Source of the DNA: Thermoprotei archaeon
GTDB taxonomy: Archaea > Thermoproteota > Thermoprotei_A > Sulfolobales > Ignisphaeraceae
DNA length: 19,770 nt
NCBI GenBank assembly: GCA_003661865.1
Contig: QMWY01000005.1
Location: forward strand, 1 to 19,770
Reading direction: 5' to 3'
Shown here: positions 1 to 7,139 of the stretch, piece by piece
How positions within the stretch are numbered: position 1 is the first letter of the stretch
Layout of the letters: each line of letters opens with the position of its first letter
The notes under the pieces: model-generated
What the model saw: the letters and a program-made list of their open reading frames with translations, nothing else
Databases searched by the model: none
What the model was told of the DNA's origin: nothing
Made by a program: the position numbers and the translations under genes

Positions 1-122
1 ATGTTACGCCCGCGTAGTAGACCCTTAGCCAGGGCCTCTCTCTGCGGCGGGGTGAACCTCTCTATACCCCGCAGCCTAAGCCCCTTGATTATCATCGGGT
101 GCAGCTGCTCCACCAGCTCCAC
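1..122 (-). CDS. N-terminus of a Ski2/Hel308-like superfamily 2 helicase (partial)
   Basis: Partial gene that runs off the left edge. Read from GTG at 122-120 the peptide contains RGIERFTPPQREALAKGLL and ends in GRN followed by Met or Ile. This is the Q-motif region that comes just before the Walker A loop in Ski2/Hel308-type DNA or RNA helicases. The ATPase motifs themselves lie outside the window, so subfamily and substrate cannot be decided. A TATA-like box A (cttatatacc, complement of 163-172) would place transcription start near 142 and leave a leader of about 20 bases. A second in-frame GTG at 113-111 is an alternative start. Family known from the motif; exact role inferred. Confidence 0.72.
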   Translation of the reverse strand, partial: MELVEQLHPMIIKGLRLRGIERFTPPQREALAKGLLRGRN

Positions 123-162
123 GGCCCCTTGAACACCGTTGGATAACCTTCGCAGCTAGACG

Positions 163-172
163 GTATATAAGA
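163..172 (-). promoter_or_regulatory. Box A promoter of the partial helicase gene
   Basis: cttatatacc on the minus strand is a good archaeal TATA-type box A. It lies about 45 bases before the proposed GTG start, allowing a short leader. The rest of 123-277 holds no gene that I can see. Confidence 0.5.
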
Positions 173-277
173 GGGGGGTGGCCGGAGCTTCTCCTCATCC
201 TAAACAACTATTTCGTAAGATGCGTGCTCAGCACGTCCCTGGCCTCTTCATCCTACCCGTCGGGGGATCGAGGCTCA

Positions 278-1498
278 TCACCGCCGGGCCCTCCGCTCTA
301 TGTACTCAGCCAATAGCTCTATACCCCTTACGAGCCTGTCCTCGGGCTGGGTAACGAACGTTACCCTGAGGTACCCCTTCCCGCCCTCGCCGAACGCAGA
401 GCCGGGGAGCATCGCAACGCCAACCTCCTTGGCGAGGTCGTAGGTGAACTGCACATCGTCCACACCAAGCCTCTCAAGGTATGGCCTCATATCCGGGAAC
501 AGGTACATGCTTGCAGTAGGCTTCAGGACGTGGGCCTCGGGCAGGTACTTCCTAAAGGCGTTGTAGGCCGCGTCCCTCCGCCTCCTATACACCTCTAGCG
601 CGTACCTCAGGTACTCCTCCTTGAACCCCTCACGGAGGTAGTACAGCGCTAGGAACTGGGCTGGTACGGGGCTCGTAATGCTTAGGAACCCTTTCATCTT
701 AACCGCCTGCTCGATGAAGTCACTGGGTCCGTATAGGTACCCTAGCCTGAACCCGGGGATCGCTAGGTCCTTGGAGAAGGAGTTCACGCCTATGAGCAGG
801 TCCTGTAGCTCAGGGTACCTTAGAAGCCATACGTGCTCGCCCTCGTAGACTATATGCTTGTACGCCTCGTCGTACACGACCCAGACCTTGTGCTTCACCG
901 CAACATCGATTATCGTCTCGACGACTTCGCGGCTCACGATCCTGCTCGTTGGGTTGTCGGGGCTCGTTAGGAGTATGGCTGCGGTTCTATCGCTCACCTT
1001 CTCCTTTATGCACTCAGGATCGGGCTGGAACCCCCTCTCGATATCCTGCCTACAGGTAACGATCTTGGCGCCTAAGTAGCGTAGGAGCCCCCAGTATAGG
1101 CTGTAGCAGGGGTCGAAGACCAGGACCTCGTCGCCCGGCTCGACCACGGTGCCCAGGGCTAGCAGCAGCCCCTCAGCACCACCGCTGGTTATAACGATGT
1201 TTCTAGGGTCTACGCGAACACCGCTGTACTTCTCAAGATCCCTTGATATCTCCTCCCTGAGCTCCCACAGCCCTTGCGTTGCGACGTACCGGCTATGGCC
1301 AAACGGGTCTTCCATGAACTTCTCGAAGAAGTAGCGGAGCGCTTTCTCAGAGGGAGGTAGTCCAGGCTGCCCAGCTGTGTAGTTGTAGACATCAACACCT
1401 TTCCTCCTAAGCTCCTCCACGAGGGCTACCAGGACGCGGTGGGGGGATCTGGGGATTGTTACTATCCTCCGGGAGAGCCTCCTCATTCTGCTCGCCAT
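278..1498 (-). CDS. PLP-dependent class I/II aminotransferase
   Basis: A 406-residue fold-type I aminotransferase of the aspartate aminotransferase superfamily. It should move an amino group between an amino acid and a 2-oxo acid using pyridoxal phosphate in the cytoplasm. Visible landmarks are NPT at 182-184, the cofactor-binding DEAY at 210-213, the Schiff-base lysine K243 in SFSKD, and GFRLGY with R251 near the cofactor phosphate. A later Arg in the LRVTF stretch (about 380) is the probable carboxylate-binding residue. Length is normal for the family. The ATG at 1498 is supported by a box A centred about 24 bases upstream, giving a leaderless mRNA; M5 is a second possibility. Substrate cannot be read from sequence; aspartate, aromatic and branched-chain types all look like this. 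Confidence 0.9.
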   Translation of the reverse strand: MASRMRRLSRRIVTIPRSPHRVLVALVEELRRKGVDVYNYTAGQPGLPPSEKALRYFFEKFMEDPFGHSRYVATQGLWELREEISRDLEKYSGVRVDPRNIVITSGGAEGLLLALGTVVEPGDEVLVFDPCYSLYWGLLRYLGAKIVTCRQDIERGFQPDPECIKEKVSDRTAAILLTSPDNPTSRIVSREVVETIIDVAVKHKVWVVYDEAYKHIVYEGEHVWLLRYPELQDLLIGVNSFSKDLAIPGFRLGYLYGPSDFIEQAVKMKGFLSITSPVPAQFLALYYLREGFKEEYLRYALEVYRRRRDAAYNAFRKYLPEAHVLKPTASMYLFPDMRPYLERLGVDDVQFTYDLAKEVGVAMLPGSAFGEGGKGYLRVTFVTQPEDRLVRGIELLAEYIERRARR

Positions 1499-1517
1499 AC
1501 ACTCTTACCGTTAGCAG

Positions 1518-1525
1518 GAATTAAC
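1518..1525 (-). promoter_or_regulatory. Box A of the aminotransferase gene
   Basis: ggttaattcc on the minus strand is centred near 1522, 24 bases before the ATG at 1498. That spacing is typical of a leaderless archaeal transcript and favours this start. Confidence 0.5.
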
Positions 1526-1578
1526 CCTTGCTAGCGAGGGATAGGGCTAGAGATGAGCCCGTATACGCGCTTATCACC

Positions 1579-1586
1579 GTTTATAG
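1579..1586 (+). promoter_or_regulatory. Box A of the antiporter operon
   Basis: gtttatag predicts a start of transcription near 1609, after the TTG at 1528 and before the GTG at 1627. This is the main reason to move the antiporter start downstream. Confidence 0.4.
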
Positions 1587-1626
1587 CTGGGCCGCTCTTA
1601 TTAGCGTAGAAGCTGGGGTAGGAGCC

Positions 1627-2862
1627 GTGGGCTCATCAGAGGCTCTGCTCCTAGACCTCATGCTAGCCATGGCATTAGCGCTCTTAGTAGGCAAGCTATT
1701 CGAGGAGCTCTTCGCAAGGCTCAAGTTCCCTCCGGTTATAGGCGACCTCGTTGCCGGGCTTGTGCTGGGCTCAGCACTCCTAGGGGTGTTCCCGCTTAAC
1801 GAAACCGTCAAGACCATCGGGTGGTTCGGGGTAATGGTCCTGCTGTTCTACGCAGGGCTGGAGACCAGGTACAGGGATTTCATGAGGAACCTCAAGATGT
1901 ACGGCATTATAACAGTTGGCGAGGCGCTGGCGGCATTCGGCATAGGCTACACCATAGGGATAGCCTTCGGCTACCCACCGCGCTCGGCATACTTCATAGG
2001 GGCTGTGCTTGAGGCAACGAGCATCAGTGTCAGCGTAAGGACGCTTATAGAGATCGGGAAGCTGGGGACCCCTGAAGGCTACACGATACTGGGCGTAGCA
2101 GTGCTCGACGACCTGACAGCCCTTATAACAATAGTCGTTGGCGCCTCCTTCATCAAGACGGGGCGGTTCGACCTACCCACAATAGCATCTACGGCTGCAA
2201 CGGCGTTCCTCTTCTGGATCGCTACGGTGCTTATACTCCACCGCTTCTCCAACACTATCGTTAGGGCTGCGATGAAGATGCACGTAGACGAGGCGCTCTC
2301 CTCGGTACTGCTAGGAGTATTCGCGCTAGCGGCTTACCTAACAAAGTACTTCCACCTATCCCCCCTTGTTGCTGCATACGCTGTTGGGCTGGCGTTCTCG
2401 GACGCCATGGGTGTTAGGAGGGTGTCTGAGAAGATGAGGTTCCTCTCGCTCACGTTCTCCGTGATCTTCTTCATGATCACCGCCGCCGAGCTCGATATCA
2501 GGACTTCGCTTAGGCCCGAGTACCTGTGGTTCTACCTCGCCATGTTAGGGGGCGCCTTCCTAGGAAAGACCCTTGGTGGTGGGCTGACATCGTTCATCAT
2601 TGGCTATCCAGCGCGCGCAGCTCTTAGAACAGCTGTAGGGCTCTTCCCCCGCGCCGAGTTCTGCGTCATAGCGGCGTACATGGGCTACACATTCGGTATA
2701 CTGGGCCCTGAGGTTTACCTAGCGGCCCTGCTAATAGTTCTCGTAACGAACCTAGCAACACCTCCGCTACTCAAGCTCGTGTTCGAGCGCGGCCCACCAA
2801 CTACACATATTGAGCCTAGGTGGAGGAGGATCCGTAGGAAGCAGGGCAGGGGTGCTGAGTGA
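1627..2862 (+). CDS. CPA2-type cation/proton antiporter (Kef/NapA-like)
   Basis: Integral membrane antiporter of the monovalent cation:proton antiporter-2 family, exchanging Na+ or K+ for protons. About 12 hydrophobic helices are visible. KFPPVIGDLVAG follows the first helix, as usual in this family. The unwound-helix segment LEATSISVSV and the paired acids of AVLDDLTALI (D161 and D162 from this start) form the ion site, and PRAEFCVIAAYMG is the late conserved helix. The frame is open back to a TTG at 1528, but I prefer GTG at 1627: a box A (gtttatag, 1579-1586) lies 45 bases before it, and a G-rich stretch at 1615-1624 can act as ribosome site. From here the protein starts just ahead of helix 1 (411 aa). 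The stop overlaps the CBS gene, so the two are surely translated together. Ion specificity is unknown. Confidence 0.88.
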   Translation: MGSSEALLLDLMLAMALALLVGKLFEELFARLKFPPVIGDLVAGLVLGSALLGVFPLNETVKTIGWFGVMVLLFYAGLETRYRDFMRNLKMYGIITVGEALAAFGIGYTIGIAFGYPPRSAYFIGAVLEATSISVSVRTLIEIGKLGTPEGYTILGVAVLDDLTALITIVVGASFIKTGRFDLPTIASTAATAFLFWIATVLILHRFSNTIVRAAMKMHVDEALSSVLLGVFALAAYLTKYFHLSPLVAAYAVGLAFSDAMGVRRVSEKMRFLSLTFSVIFFMITAAELDIRTSLRPEYLWFYLAMLGGAFLGKTLGGGLTSFIIGYPARAALRTAVGLFPRAEFCVIAAYMGYTFGILGPEVYLAALLIVLVTNLATPPLLKLVFERGPPTTHIEPRWRRIRRKQGRGAE

Positions 2863-3398
2863 TGAGCGAGGTTGCCGAGCGCTTCTACCAGGCGATCGAA
2901 AACATCCTTAAGCTAAGAATAGACGAGTTCATGAAGAGGTACAGCGACCTGCTACCAGGCTTCGCCCTGATAGACGAGGATGAGGAGGTGAATAGGGTGC
3001 TCGACCTCCTGAGGAAGGGTAAGCATTACATAATAGTCGTAGACTCCAAGCGCAGGATGAAGGGAATCATCTCCTACATAGACTTCATGCTCATGTTTGG
3101 CCGTAGGAGAACCACCGCTCTCTCAGCCCCCTTCTCAAGCGTTGGCCGTAGCTTGAGGAGGTCTAGGATGCCTCTAGAGACCTTCGTCAACTTATCGGCA
3201 TCGGACATCATGTTGAGGCTCCCGCCACACGTATGGCTGGACTCCCAGATCGAGGAGGCTCTGAAGTACATGAGCAGTACCGGAAGCAACTACGCCGTTG
3301 TAACCGCAAGGGACGGCACGGTTATGGGGATTATAACTGCGCATGCAATATTTCGCGCAGTCCTCCGCAAAGCAGGGTTTGAACAAGTTGTCCATTAA
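2862..3398 (+). CDS. Tandem CBS-domain protein, probable antiporter regulator
   Basis: About 178 residues consisting of two CBS motifs, a fold that typically binds ATP, ADP, AMP or SAM and relays cell state to a partner. The first repeat covers roughly residues 20-75 (FALIDEDEEVNRVLDLL, then KGIISYIDFM). The second covers 115-170 (ASDIMLRLPPHVWLDSQIEE, then VMGIITAHAIF). A basic linker of about 40 residues separates them. There is no catalytic domain. The start is GTG 2859 or ATG 2862, overlapping the antiporter stop by 1-4 bases, so tight translational coupling is evident. The natural inference is a soluble regulatory subunit of the antiporter. The ligand cannot be predicted. Confidence 0.85.
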   Translation: MSEVAERFYQAIENILKLRIDEFMKRYSDLLPGFALIDEDEEVNRVLDLLRKGKHYIIVVDSKRRMKGIISYIDFMLMFGRRRTTALSAPFSSVGRSLRRSRMPLETFVNLSASDIMLRLPPHVWLDSQIEEALKYMSSTGSNYAVVTARDGTVMGIITAHAIFRAVLRKAGFEQVVH

Positions 3399-3678
3399 GA
3401 GAAGGATCATCGAGCTTCTAAGGGCGGGAGACTTCCTCACAGCACACGAGATCATAGATGTGCTGGGTCTTGACTGCGACGAGAGGTGCGTATACAAGCA
3501 CTTACGCCATGTAGCCCGTAGTGTATGGAGGTGTAGCGGAGGTAGGGAGAGGCTTGTTATGAGGCTTCCCTACTGCAGGAGATGCGGCTATGTATTCACG
3601 AACCTAGAGGAGCCCTGGAAGCCCAGCAAGTGCCCTCGCTGCGGCTCTCGCCTCATCGAGCCCCAGCGTTCGCTATAA
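3343..3678 (+). CDS. HTH plus zinc-ribbon predicted transcription regulator
   Basis: Small basic protein (up to 111 aa) with an N-terminal winged-helix-like region (RRIIELLRAGDFLTAHEIID at about 20-39, then VYKHLRHVARSVWR) and a C-terminal zinc ribbon: C78-x2-C81 and C97-x2-C100. This layout matches the archaeal family of predicted regulators with an HTH fused to a Zn ribbon. Three further cysteines (C45, C49, C64) lie in the HTH part. The frame overlaps the 3' end of the CBS gene. ATG 3343 would overlap by 56 bases, whereas TTG 3379 or TTG 3388 would give a shorter, more usual overlap; I cannot decide between them. Third gene of the antiporter operon, so it may regulate that operon. Target unknown. 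Confidence 0.78.
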   Translation: MQYFAQSSAKQGLNKLSIKRRIIELLRAGDFLTAHEIIDVLGLDCDERCVYKHLRHVARSVWRCSGGRERLVMRLPYCRRCGYVFTNLEEPWKPSKCPRCGSRLIEPQRSL

Positions 3679-3729
3679 GGAGCGTGGAGTAGCTGTTCTA
3701 AGGGGATGATGTGTCTCACGGTACTCCGA

Positions 3730-3774
3730 ATAGGGGAAAAGGGAGTGTGGAGGTCCTCCCTTCGCTGACCCTAT
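3730..3774. terminator. Nested inverted repeat between convergent genes
   Basis: AAGGGAG (3739-3745) pairs perfectly with CTCCCTT (3756-3762) across a 10-base loop. Outside it ATAGGG (3730-3735) can pair with CCCTAT (3769-3774). The structure sits exactly between the HTH/Zn-ribbon gene (+) and the gcvH stop (-), where a shared bidirectional transcript end or 3' stem-loop would be expected. No long T-run follows on either strand, so the terminator role is an inference. Confidence 0.35.
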
Positions 3775-4205
3775 CCCCTCTCCTCTTCCTCTACAACCCG
3801 GGCGTAGTCCTCGGGCTTGAGGAGGTCGCTGAGCTCATCCCTGTTCACGATCTTGACCCGCGCTATCCATCCATCCCCGTAAGGATCCCTGTTTATCCTA
3901 TCCGGCTCCTCTTCGAGGACCTCGTTAACCTCTATGACCTCAAGCGTTACCGGGGCGTAGACATCCTCAACGCTCTTTATGGACTCGACAACTGCCATGG
4001 ATTCCCCCTTACCATACCTGCGCCCTACCTCAGGTAGTTCAACACCTACTATGTTCCTCAGCTTCTGCTGCGCGTAGTCCGTTATGCCCACGAGGGCCTC
4101 GTCGTTGATTACCTTTATCCACTCGTGGCTCTTGGTGTAGAGCCTGTCACGGAGCACGGTGTACCTGCCCAAGACCTTGATGGGCTCCGAAGACATGGAG
4201 TTCAC
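3771..4205 (-). CDS. gcvH: Glycine cleavage system H protein (lipoyl carrier)
   Basis: Lipoyl-domain protein of 144 aa that carries the aminomethyl group on a lipoyl-lysine between the P, T and L proteins. The attachment lysine is K77 in VVESIKSVEDVYAP. The entry motif YTKSHEWIKV (residues 23-32) and GITDYAQQKL (40-49) are characteristic, as is the GDGWIARVKI stretch near the C-terminus. Length matches the family. GTG 4205 is only about 26 bases from a box A (tataaa on the plus strand, 4229-4234), so a leaderless GTG start is likely; ATG 4196 three codons later is the alternative. No gcvT, gcvP or lipoate-attachment gene is in the window, so its partners are elsewhere. The identification is firm. 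Confidence 0.95.
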   Translation of the reverse strand: MNSMSSEPIKVLGRYTVLRDRLYTKSHEWIKVINDEALVGITDYAQQKLRNIVGVELPEVGRRYGKGESMAVVESIKSVEDVYAPVTLEVIEVNEVLEEEPDRINRDPYGDGWIARVKIVNRDELSDLLKPEDYARVVEEEERG

Positions 4206-4228
4206 CGCGTAGAACTCAGAGTGCTCGA

Positions 4229-4234
4229 TATAAA
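4229..4234 (-). promoter_or_regulatory. Box A of gcvH
   Basis: Core of ctttatatcg on the minus strand, centred about 26 bases before GTG 4205, consistent with leaderless gcvH mRNA. Confidence 0.5.
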
Positions 4235-4380
4235 GCTGTGGGGCACACTCGTTTACGGGATGACGAGGTACCCCGGGACCCTACTGACAGGCGGATGAGG
4301 TAGTGGTCCTCGGCTGACCGTTCGCGGGGCTAAGGCTTAATTCCCGAGACTTCTGCAGAGCCTCTACAAGGTTGTGCACT

Positions 4381-5148
4381 ATGGACATAGTTAGCCAAGT
4401 CCTCTACGCAGCGCTTGGGGTAGCAGCATCACTCCTCGGCTCTATGGCTGGGCTCGGCGGAGGGTTCCTCATGGTGCCCTCGCTCTACTACCTAGGCTTC
4501 CCACCGCCAAATGCGGTCGCCGTGTCCAAGTTCATGGTGGGGGTGAACTCCGTTGTTAGCAGCTTCAGGTACTACCGGAGGCTGAGGATCCCCCTCAAGC
4601 TATACGCAGTGGTCGCCCCGCCAATGATAGCCACGGCGTACATAGGGGCTTACCTAACGGTCGTTATCCCGCGGAGCCACCTCACACTGATAATAGCCGT
4701 TATACTGATCGCGGGGTCCGTGAGGCTGTTCTTCAAGCAGCGGGGAGGTGGTGAGGAGAGAAGGGCTTGGAGCGCTATAGATTACGTGGTGGCGTTCCTA
4801 GGGGGTGGGCTCGCGGGTCTTGTTGCCGGGCTAAGCGGGCTGGGGGGAGGTATTGTAGCGGTCCCAGTGTTCCTGTACATCCTCGGGCTCGACCCCCACA
4901 CAGCCGTTGCCCTATCGATGATGTGTATAATGCCGTCGGCCATAGCCTCCATAGTTAGGCACAGCATCGACGGCACCATAATCTGGGGCGCCGCCATACC
5001 CGCGGCTGTAGGCGCCCTTATCGGCGGTTGGATCGGCCCCCACATAGCCCTGAAAACCCCTAGGGAGACCCTGCGTAAGTTCATAGCGCTGCTAATACTC
5101 GCTGCATCGCTAAGGATGGCTGTAGAGAGCGTGCTCAAGTTCCTCTAG
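4381..5148 (+). CDS. TauE/SafE-family membrane permease
   Basis: Integral membrane protein of the TauE/SafE (formerly DUF81) family, whose studied members export or import sulfite, sulfoacetate or related sulfur and organic anions. It shows the family's internal duplication. A glycine-rich helix AGLGGGFLMVPSLYYLG in the first half recurs as SGLGGGIVAVPVFLYILG in the second, each followed by a NAVA/HTAVALS helix, with a charged loop (KQRGGGEERR) between the halves. About eight helices are visible. I choose ATG 4381 over TTG 4372 because AAGGT at 4368-4372 gives a ribosome site 8 bases away, and a box A at 4335-4344 puts transcription start near 4364. The 3' end overlaps the lysS stop on the other strand by 4 bases. 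Substrate unknown. Confidence 0.85.
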   Translation: MDIVSQVLYAALGVAASLLGSMAGLGGGFLMVPSLYYLGFPPPNAVAVSKFMVGVNSVVSSFRYYRRLRIPLKLYAVVAPPMIATAYIGAYLTVVIPRSHLTLIIAVILIAGSVRLFFKQRGGGEERRAWSAIDYVVAFLGGGLAGLVAGLSGLGGGIVAVPVFLYILGLDPHTAVALSMMCIMPSAIASIVRHSIDGTIIWGAAIPAAVGALIGGWIGPHIALKTPRETLRKFIALLILAASLRMAVESVLKFL

Positions 5149-6701
5149 CCCTCCAAACCCAGCTTCTCTACATAGTACTTGAGGACGTCGGGATACATCT
5201 CCGCTATGGTCTCGAACTCCTCGGGAGCGACTATAGTGAAGGGTATGACGTCCTTGATGCTCGGAAGACCGTGCAGGGCCATGATCAATCTGTAGATCCC
5301 TATACCAACACCCGCGGTTGGTGGCATCCCGTACTCCAGCGCTCTTACGTAGTCCTTGTCCATTGGGTGGGCCTCGACCTCACCGAACTTCTCAGCAGCT
5401 CTTCTCCTAAGCTCCTCCTCCTTCTTGAAGAAGTAGTACTGGATCACCGGGTTGTTGAGCTCGCTGTACCCGTTGCCTACCTCCAGCCCCGCTACGTAGA
5501 TCTCGAAGCGCTCGGCGTACCGCGGGTCGCGACGCGAAGGCCTTGCTAGGGGGGATATGTCCCTGGGGAACATAGTTACGAATGTAGGGTTCCTGAGCTT
5601 GGGCTGAGCAACCTTCTCGAATATCTTCTCGAGGATCTTGCCCCGGCGCGGGTCCTTAACCTCCACACCCAGCTCCTGAGCGAGCTTGACAAGCTCATCG
5701 TAGCCAAGCCCGCGGACCTTCACCCCTCCAAGCTTCTCGATCGCCTCTTCGAGCCCTATCCTACTCCACGGGGGCGTGAAGTCTATGACCCCCTTGCCCT
5801 CCTTCTCCACCTCCACCCTATACGAGCCGTAGGTCTGCTTAACGGCGTAGCTAACCATCCTCTCGACAAGCCTCATCATATCCTCCCAATCGGCGAACGC
5901 CTGATAGATCTCGATCTGTACGAATTCGGGGTAGTGTTCAGCATCTATGTCCTCGTTTCGGAAGCACACCGCGATCTCGTACACCTTGAAAAGGTTCGCA
6001 ACCACCAGCCTCTTGAGGTAGGTCTCGGGGGCTATACTGAGGTACGCATCCATATCCAGTGCGTATATGCGGGTCTTAAAGGGCCTTGCCAGGGCGCCTC
6101 CATATATGGGCTGGAGCTTTGGTGTATGCACCTCTACGAAACCCTCGGAGTCTAGGAAGTCGCGGAACGCCTTCTCTATCCTGTACATGGAGATTATCGC
6201 CTTCCTGACATCGCTGTTCAGCATTATGTCCAGGTACCTCATTCTGTACCTCTTATCCGCGTCCGCGAGCCCATGCCACTTCTCGGGGTAGTCCCTCCAC
6301 GCAATCGCGAGGTACCTAAAGTCCCTCACAAGTAGGGATAGCTCGCCCCGAAGACTGCGGGTAGGGCTGCCCTCAACCCCTATCACGTCGCCAACGTTGA
6401 GGAGCTCTAAGAGCTTCCACCTCTCCTTGCCTAGCACATCGTACCTGAACATTAGCTGTATGGTCCCGTAGCCATCGTCGAGGACAGCGAAGGCTATTCT
6501 ACCATGCCTCCTAACAGCCATCACACGCCCCGCAACCCTGTACACGTCCTCCGAGAGCTGGCCCGGGGCTAGGTCGCTGTACCTAGACCTTATGAGTTGG
6601 GTCGTGGCGGTTACCTGGTACCTATAGACGCTTAGATAGGGGTCCACCCCTAGCTCGATGAACCTCCAGATCCTGTGTCGAGATGCTACGCGCGCTTCAA
6701 T
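5145..6701 (-). CDS. lysS: Class II lysyl-tRNA synthetase, apparent ATT start
   Basis: Charges tRNA-Lys with lysine in the cytoplasm. Numbered from the GTG at 6647, there is an OB-fold anticodon-binding domain (about 35-115) and then the class II catalytic core. Landmarks are RYRMRYLDIMLN (134), IYGGALARPF (181), SIAPETYLKRLVV (204), motif 2 FRNED (229-233) and motif 3 GVGIGIYRLIMAL. In motif 3, Y452 stands where family members I know have Asp (GIGIDR). GTG 6647 would start inside a conserved element: the codons upstream continue the frame as RHRIWRFIELGVDPY, which matches the usual N-terminal helix plus G-[IV]-x-P-Y. Only ATT codons (6704 and 6701) follow the upstream TGA at 6710-6708, and AGGTGAT (6713-6707) sits at ribosome-site distance. 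I therefore place the start at ATT 6701 (518 aa), with GTG 6647 (500 aa) as fallback. Confidence 0.93.
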   Translation of the reverse strand: MEARVASRHRIWRFIELGVDPYLSVYRYQVTATTQLIRSRYSDLAPGQLSEDVYRVAGRVMAVRRHGRIAFAVLDDGYGTIQLMFRYDVLGKERWKLLELLNVGDVIGVEGSPTRSLRGELSLLVRDFRYLAIAWRDYPEKWHGLADADKRYRMRYLDIMLNSDVRKAIISMYRIEKAFRDFLDSEGFVEVHTPKLQPIYGGALARPFKTRIYALDMDAYLSIAPETYLKRLVVANLFKVYEIAVCFRNEDIDAEHYPEFVQIEIYQAFADWEDMMRLVERMVSYAVKQTYGSYRVEVEKEGKGVIDFTPPWSRIGLEEAIEKLGGVKVRGLGYDELVKLAQELGVEVKDPRRGKILEKIFEKVAQPKLRNPTFVTMFPRDISPLARPSRRDPRYAERFEIYVAGLEVGNGYSELNNPVIQYYFFKKEEELRRRAAEKFGEVEAHPMDKDYVRALEYGMPPTAGVGIGIYRLIMALHGLPSIKDVIPFTIVAPEEFETIAEMYPDVLKYYVEKLGLEG

Positions 6702-6706
6702 AATGC

Positions 6707-6713
6707 ATCACCT
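6707..6713 (-). promoter_or_regulatory. Strong Shine-Dalgarno ahead of lysS ATT codons
   Basis: AGGTGAT on the minus strand is a seven-base match to the archaeal 16S 3' end. It ends 2 bases before ATT 6704 and 5 before ATT 6701. It is 60 bases from GTG 6647, too far to serve that codon, so it decides the start. Confidence 0.55.
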
Positions 6714-6742
6714 AGTAGCAGAGCCTTGCAGGCGGGTAATAG

Positions 6743-6749
6743 CTTTAAT
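6743..6749. promoter_or_regulatory. Shared box A core of divergent lysS and alba
   Basis: The same AT core reads agctttaatgcc on the plus strand and ggcattaaagct on the minus strand. For lysS it puts transcription start near 6720, just before the ribosome site. For the Alba gene it puts it near 6772, 27 bases before the ATG. A second plus-strand candidate is gttaagg at 6770-6776. Confidence 0.4.
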
Positions 6750-6798
6750 GCCATTTACCCAGACAAGGAGTTAAGGTGTAGGGGAGAGGCGCAGCGGC

Positions 6799-7092
6799 AT
6801 GAACGCTGAGGAGAGGTGCGTAGTGTACGTAGGGGGTAAGGCGCTAGCCCGCTATGTCTTAGCGCTGCTGTACAAGTTCAATGTGGAGGGGTGCGGCGGC
6901 GTAGATGTGGTAGCGCGCGGGGCATACGTATACAGGGCTGTGTCCGCAGTAGTTGCATTTCTCCAGCTCATGGGCAGGGGCTACGCAGCGGTCGATGTAA
7001 GGATAGGGACCGTTGCCCTCAGGAGCAGCAGCGATGAGAGGCGGGTCTCCAAGATCTCCATACGTGTCGAGAGGATGGACGTGGTTCCGTAG
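6799..7092 (+). CDS. alba: Alba-family DNA/RNA-binding chromatin protein
   Basis: Small basic protein of 97 aa with the Alba fold pattern, an abundant dimeric nucleic-acid binder in archaea. VVYVGGKALARYVLALLYKF at the N-terminus matches the conserved Y-[IV]-G-x-K-x2-x2-Y-V segment, with K14 in the position of the key DNA-contacting (acetylatable) lysine; usually two lysines stand here. ARGAYVYRAVSAV (about 39-51) is the second conserved helix, and SKISIRVER is the final strand. Divergent from lysS and probably served by the same promoter core. GGGGAG at 6781-6786 could be a ribosome site, although 12 bases is rather far. Many crenarchaea carry two paralogues; this may be the more divergent copy. 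Confidence 0.85.
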   Translation: MNAEERCVVYVGGKALARYVLALLYKFNVEGCGGVDVVARGAYVYRAVSAVVAFLQLMGRGYAAVDVRIGTVALRSSSDERRVSKISIRVERMDVVP

Positions 7093-7139
7093 CGCTTAGC
7101 TTAATTATCCGAAACGCGATGTCTGCGTGGGACTGCTTT

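Noticed and set aside
858..1334. Plus-strand frames opposite the aminotransferase
   Set aside because: They are compositional shadows of a high-GC gene whose motifs are clear on the other strand; no ribosome site and no family motif.
3711..4037. 108-codon plus-strand frame opposite gcvH
   Set aside because: Exact antisense of the lipoyl domain, which is beyond doubt on the minus strand.
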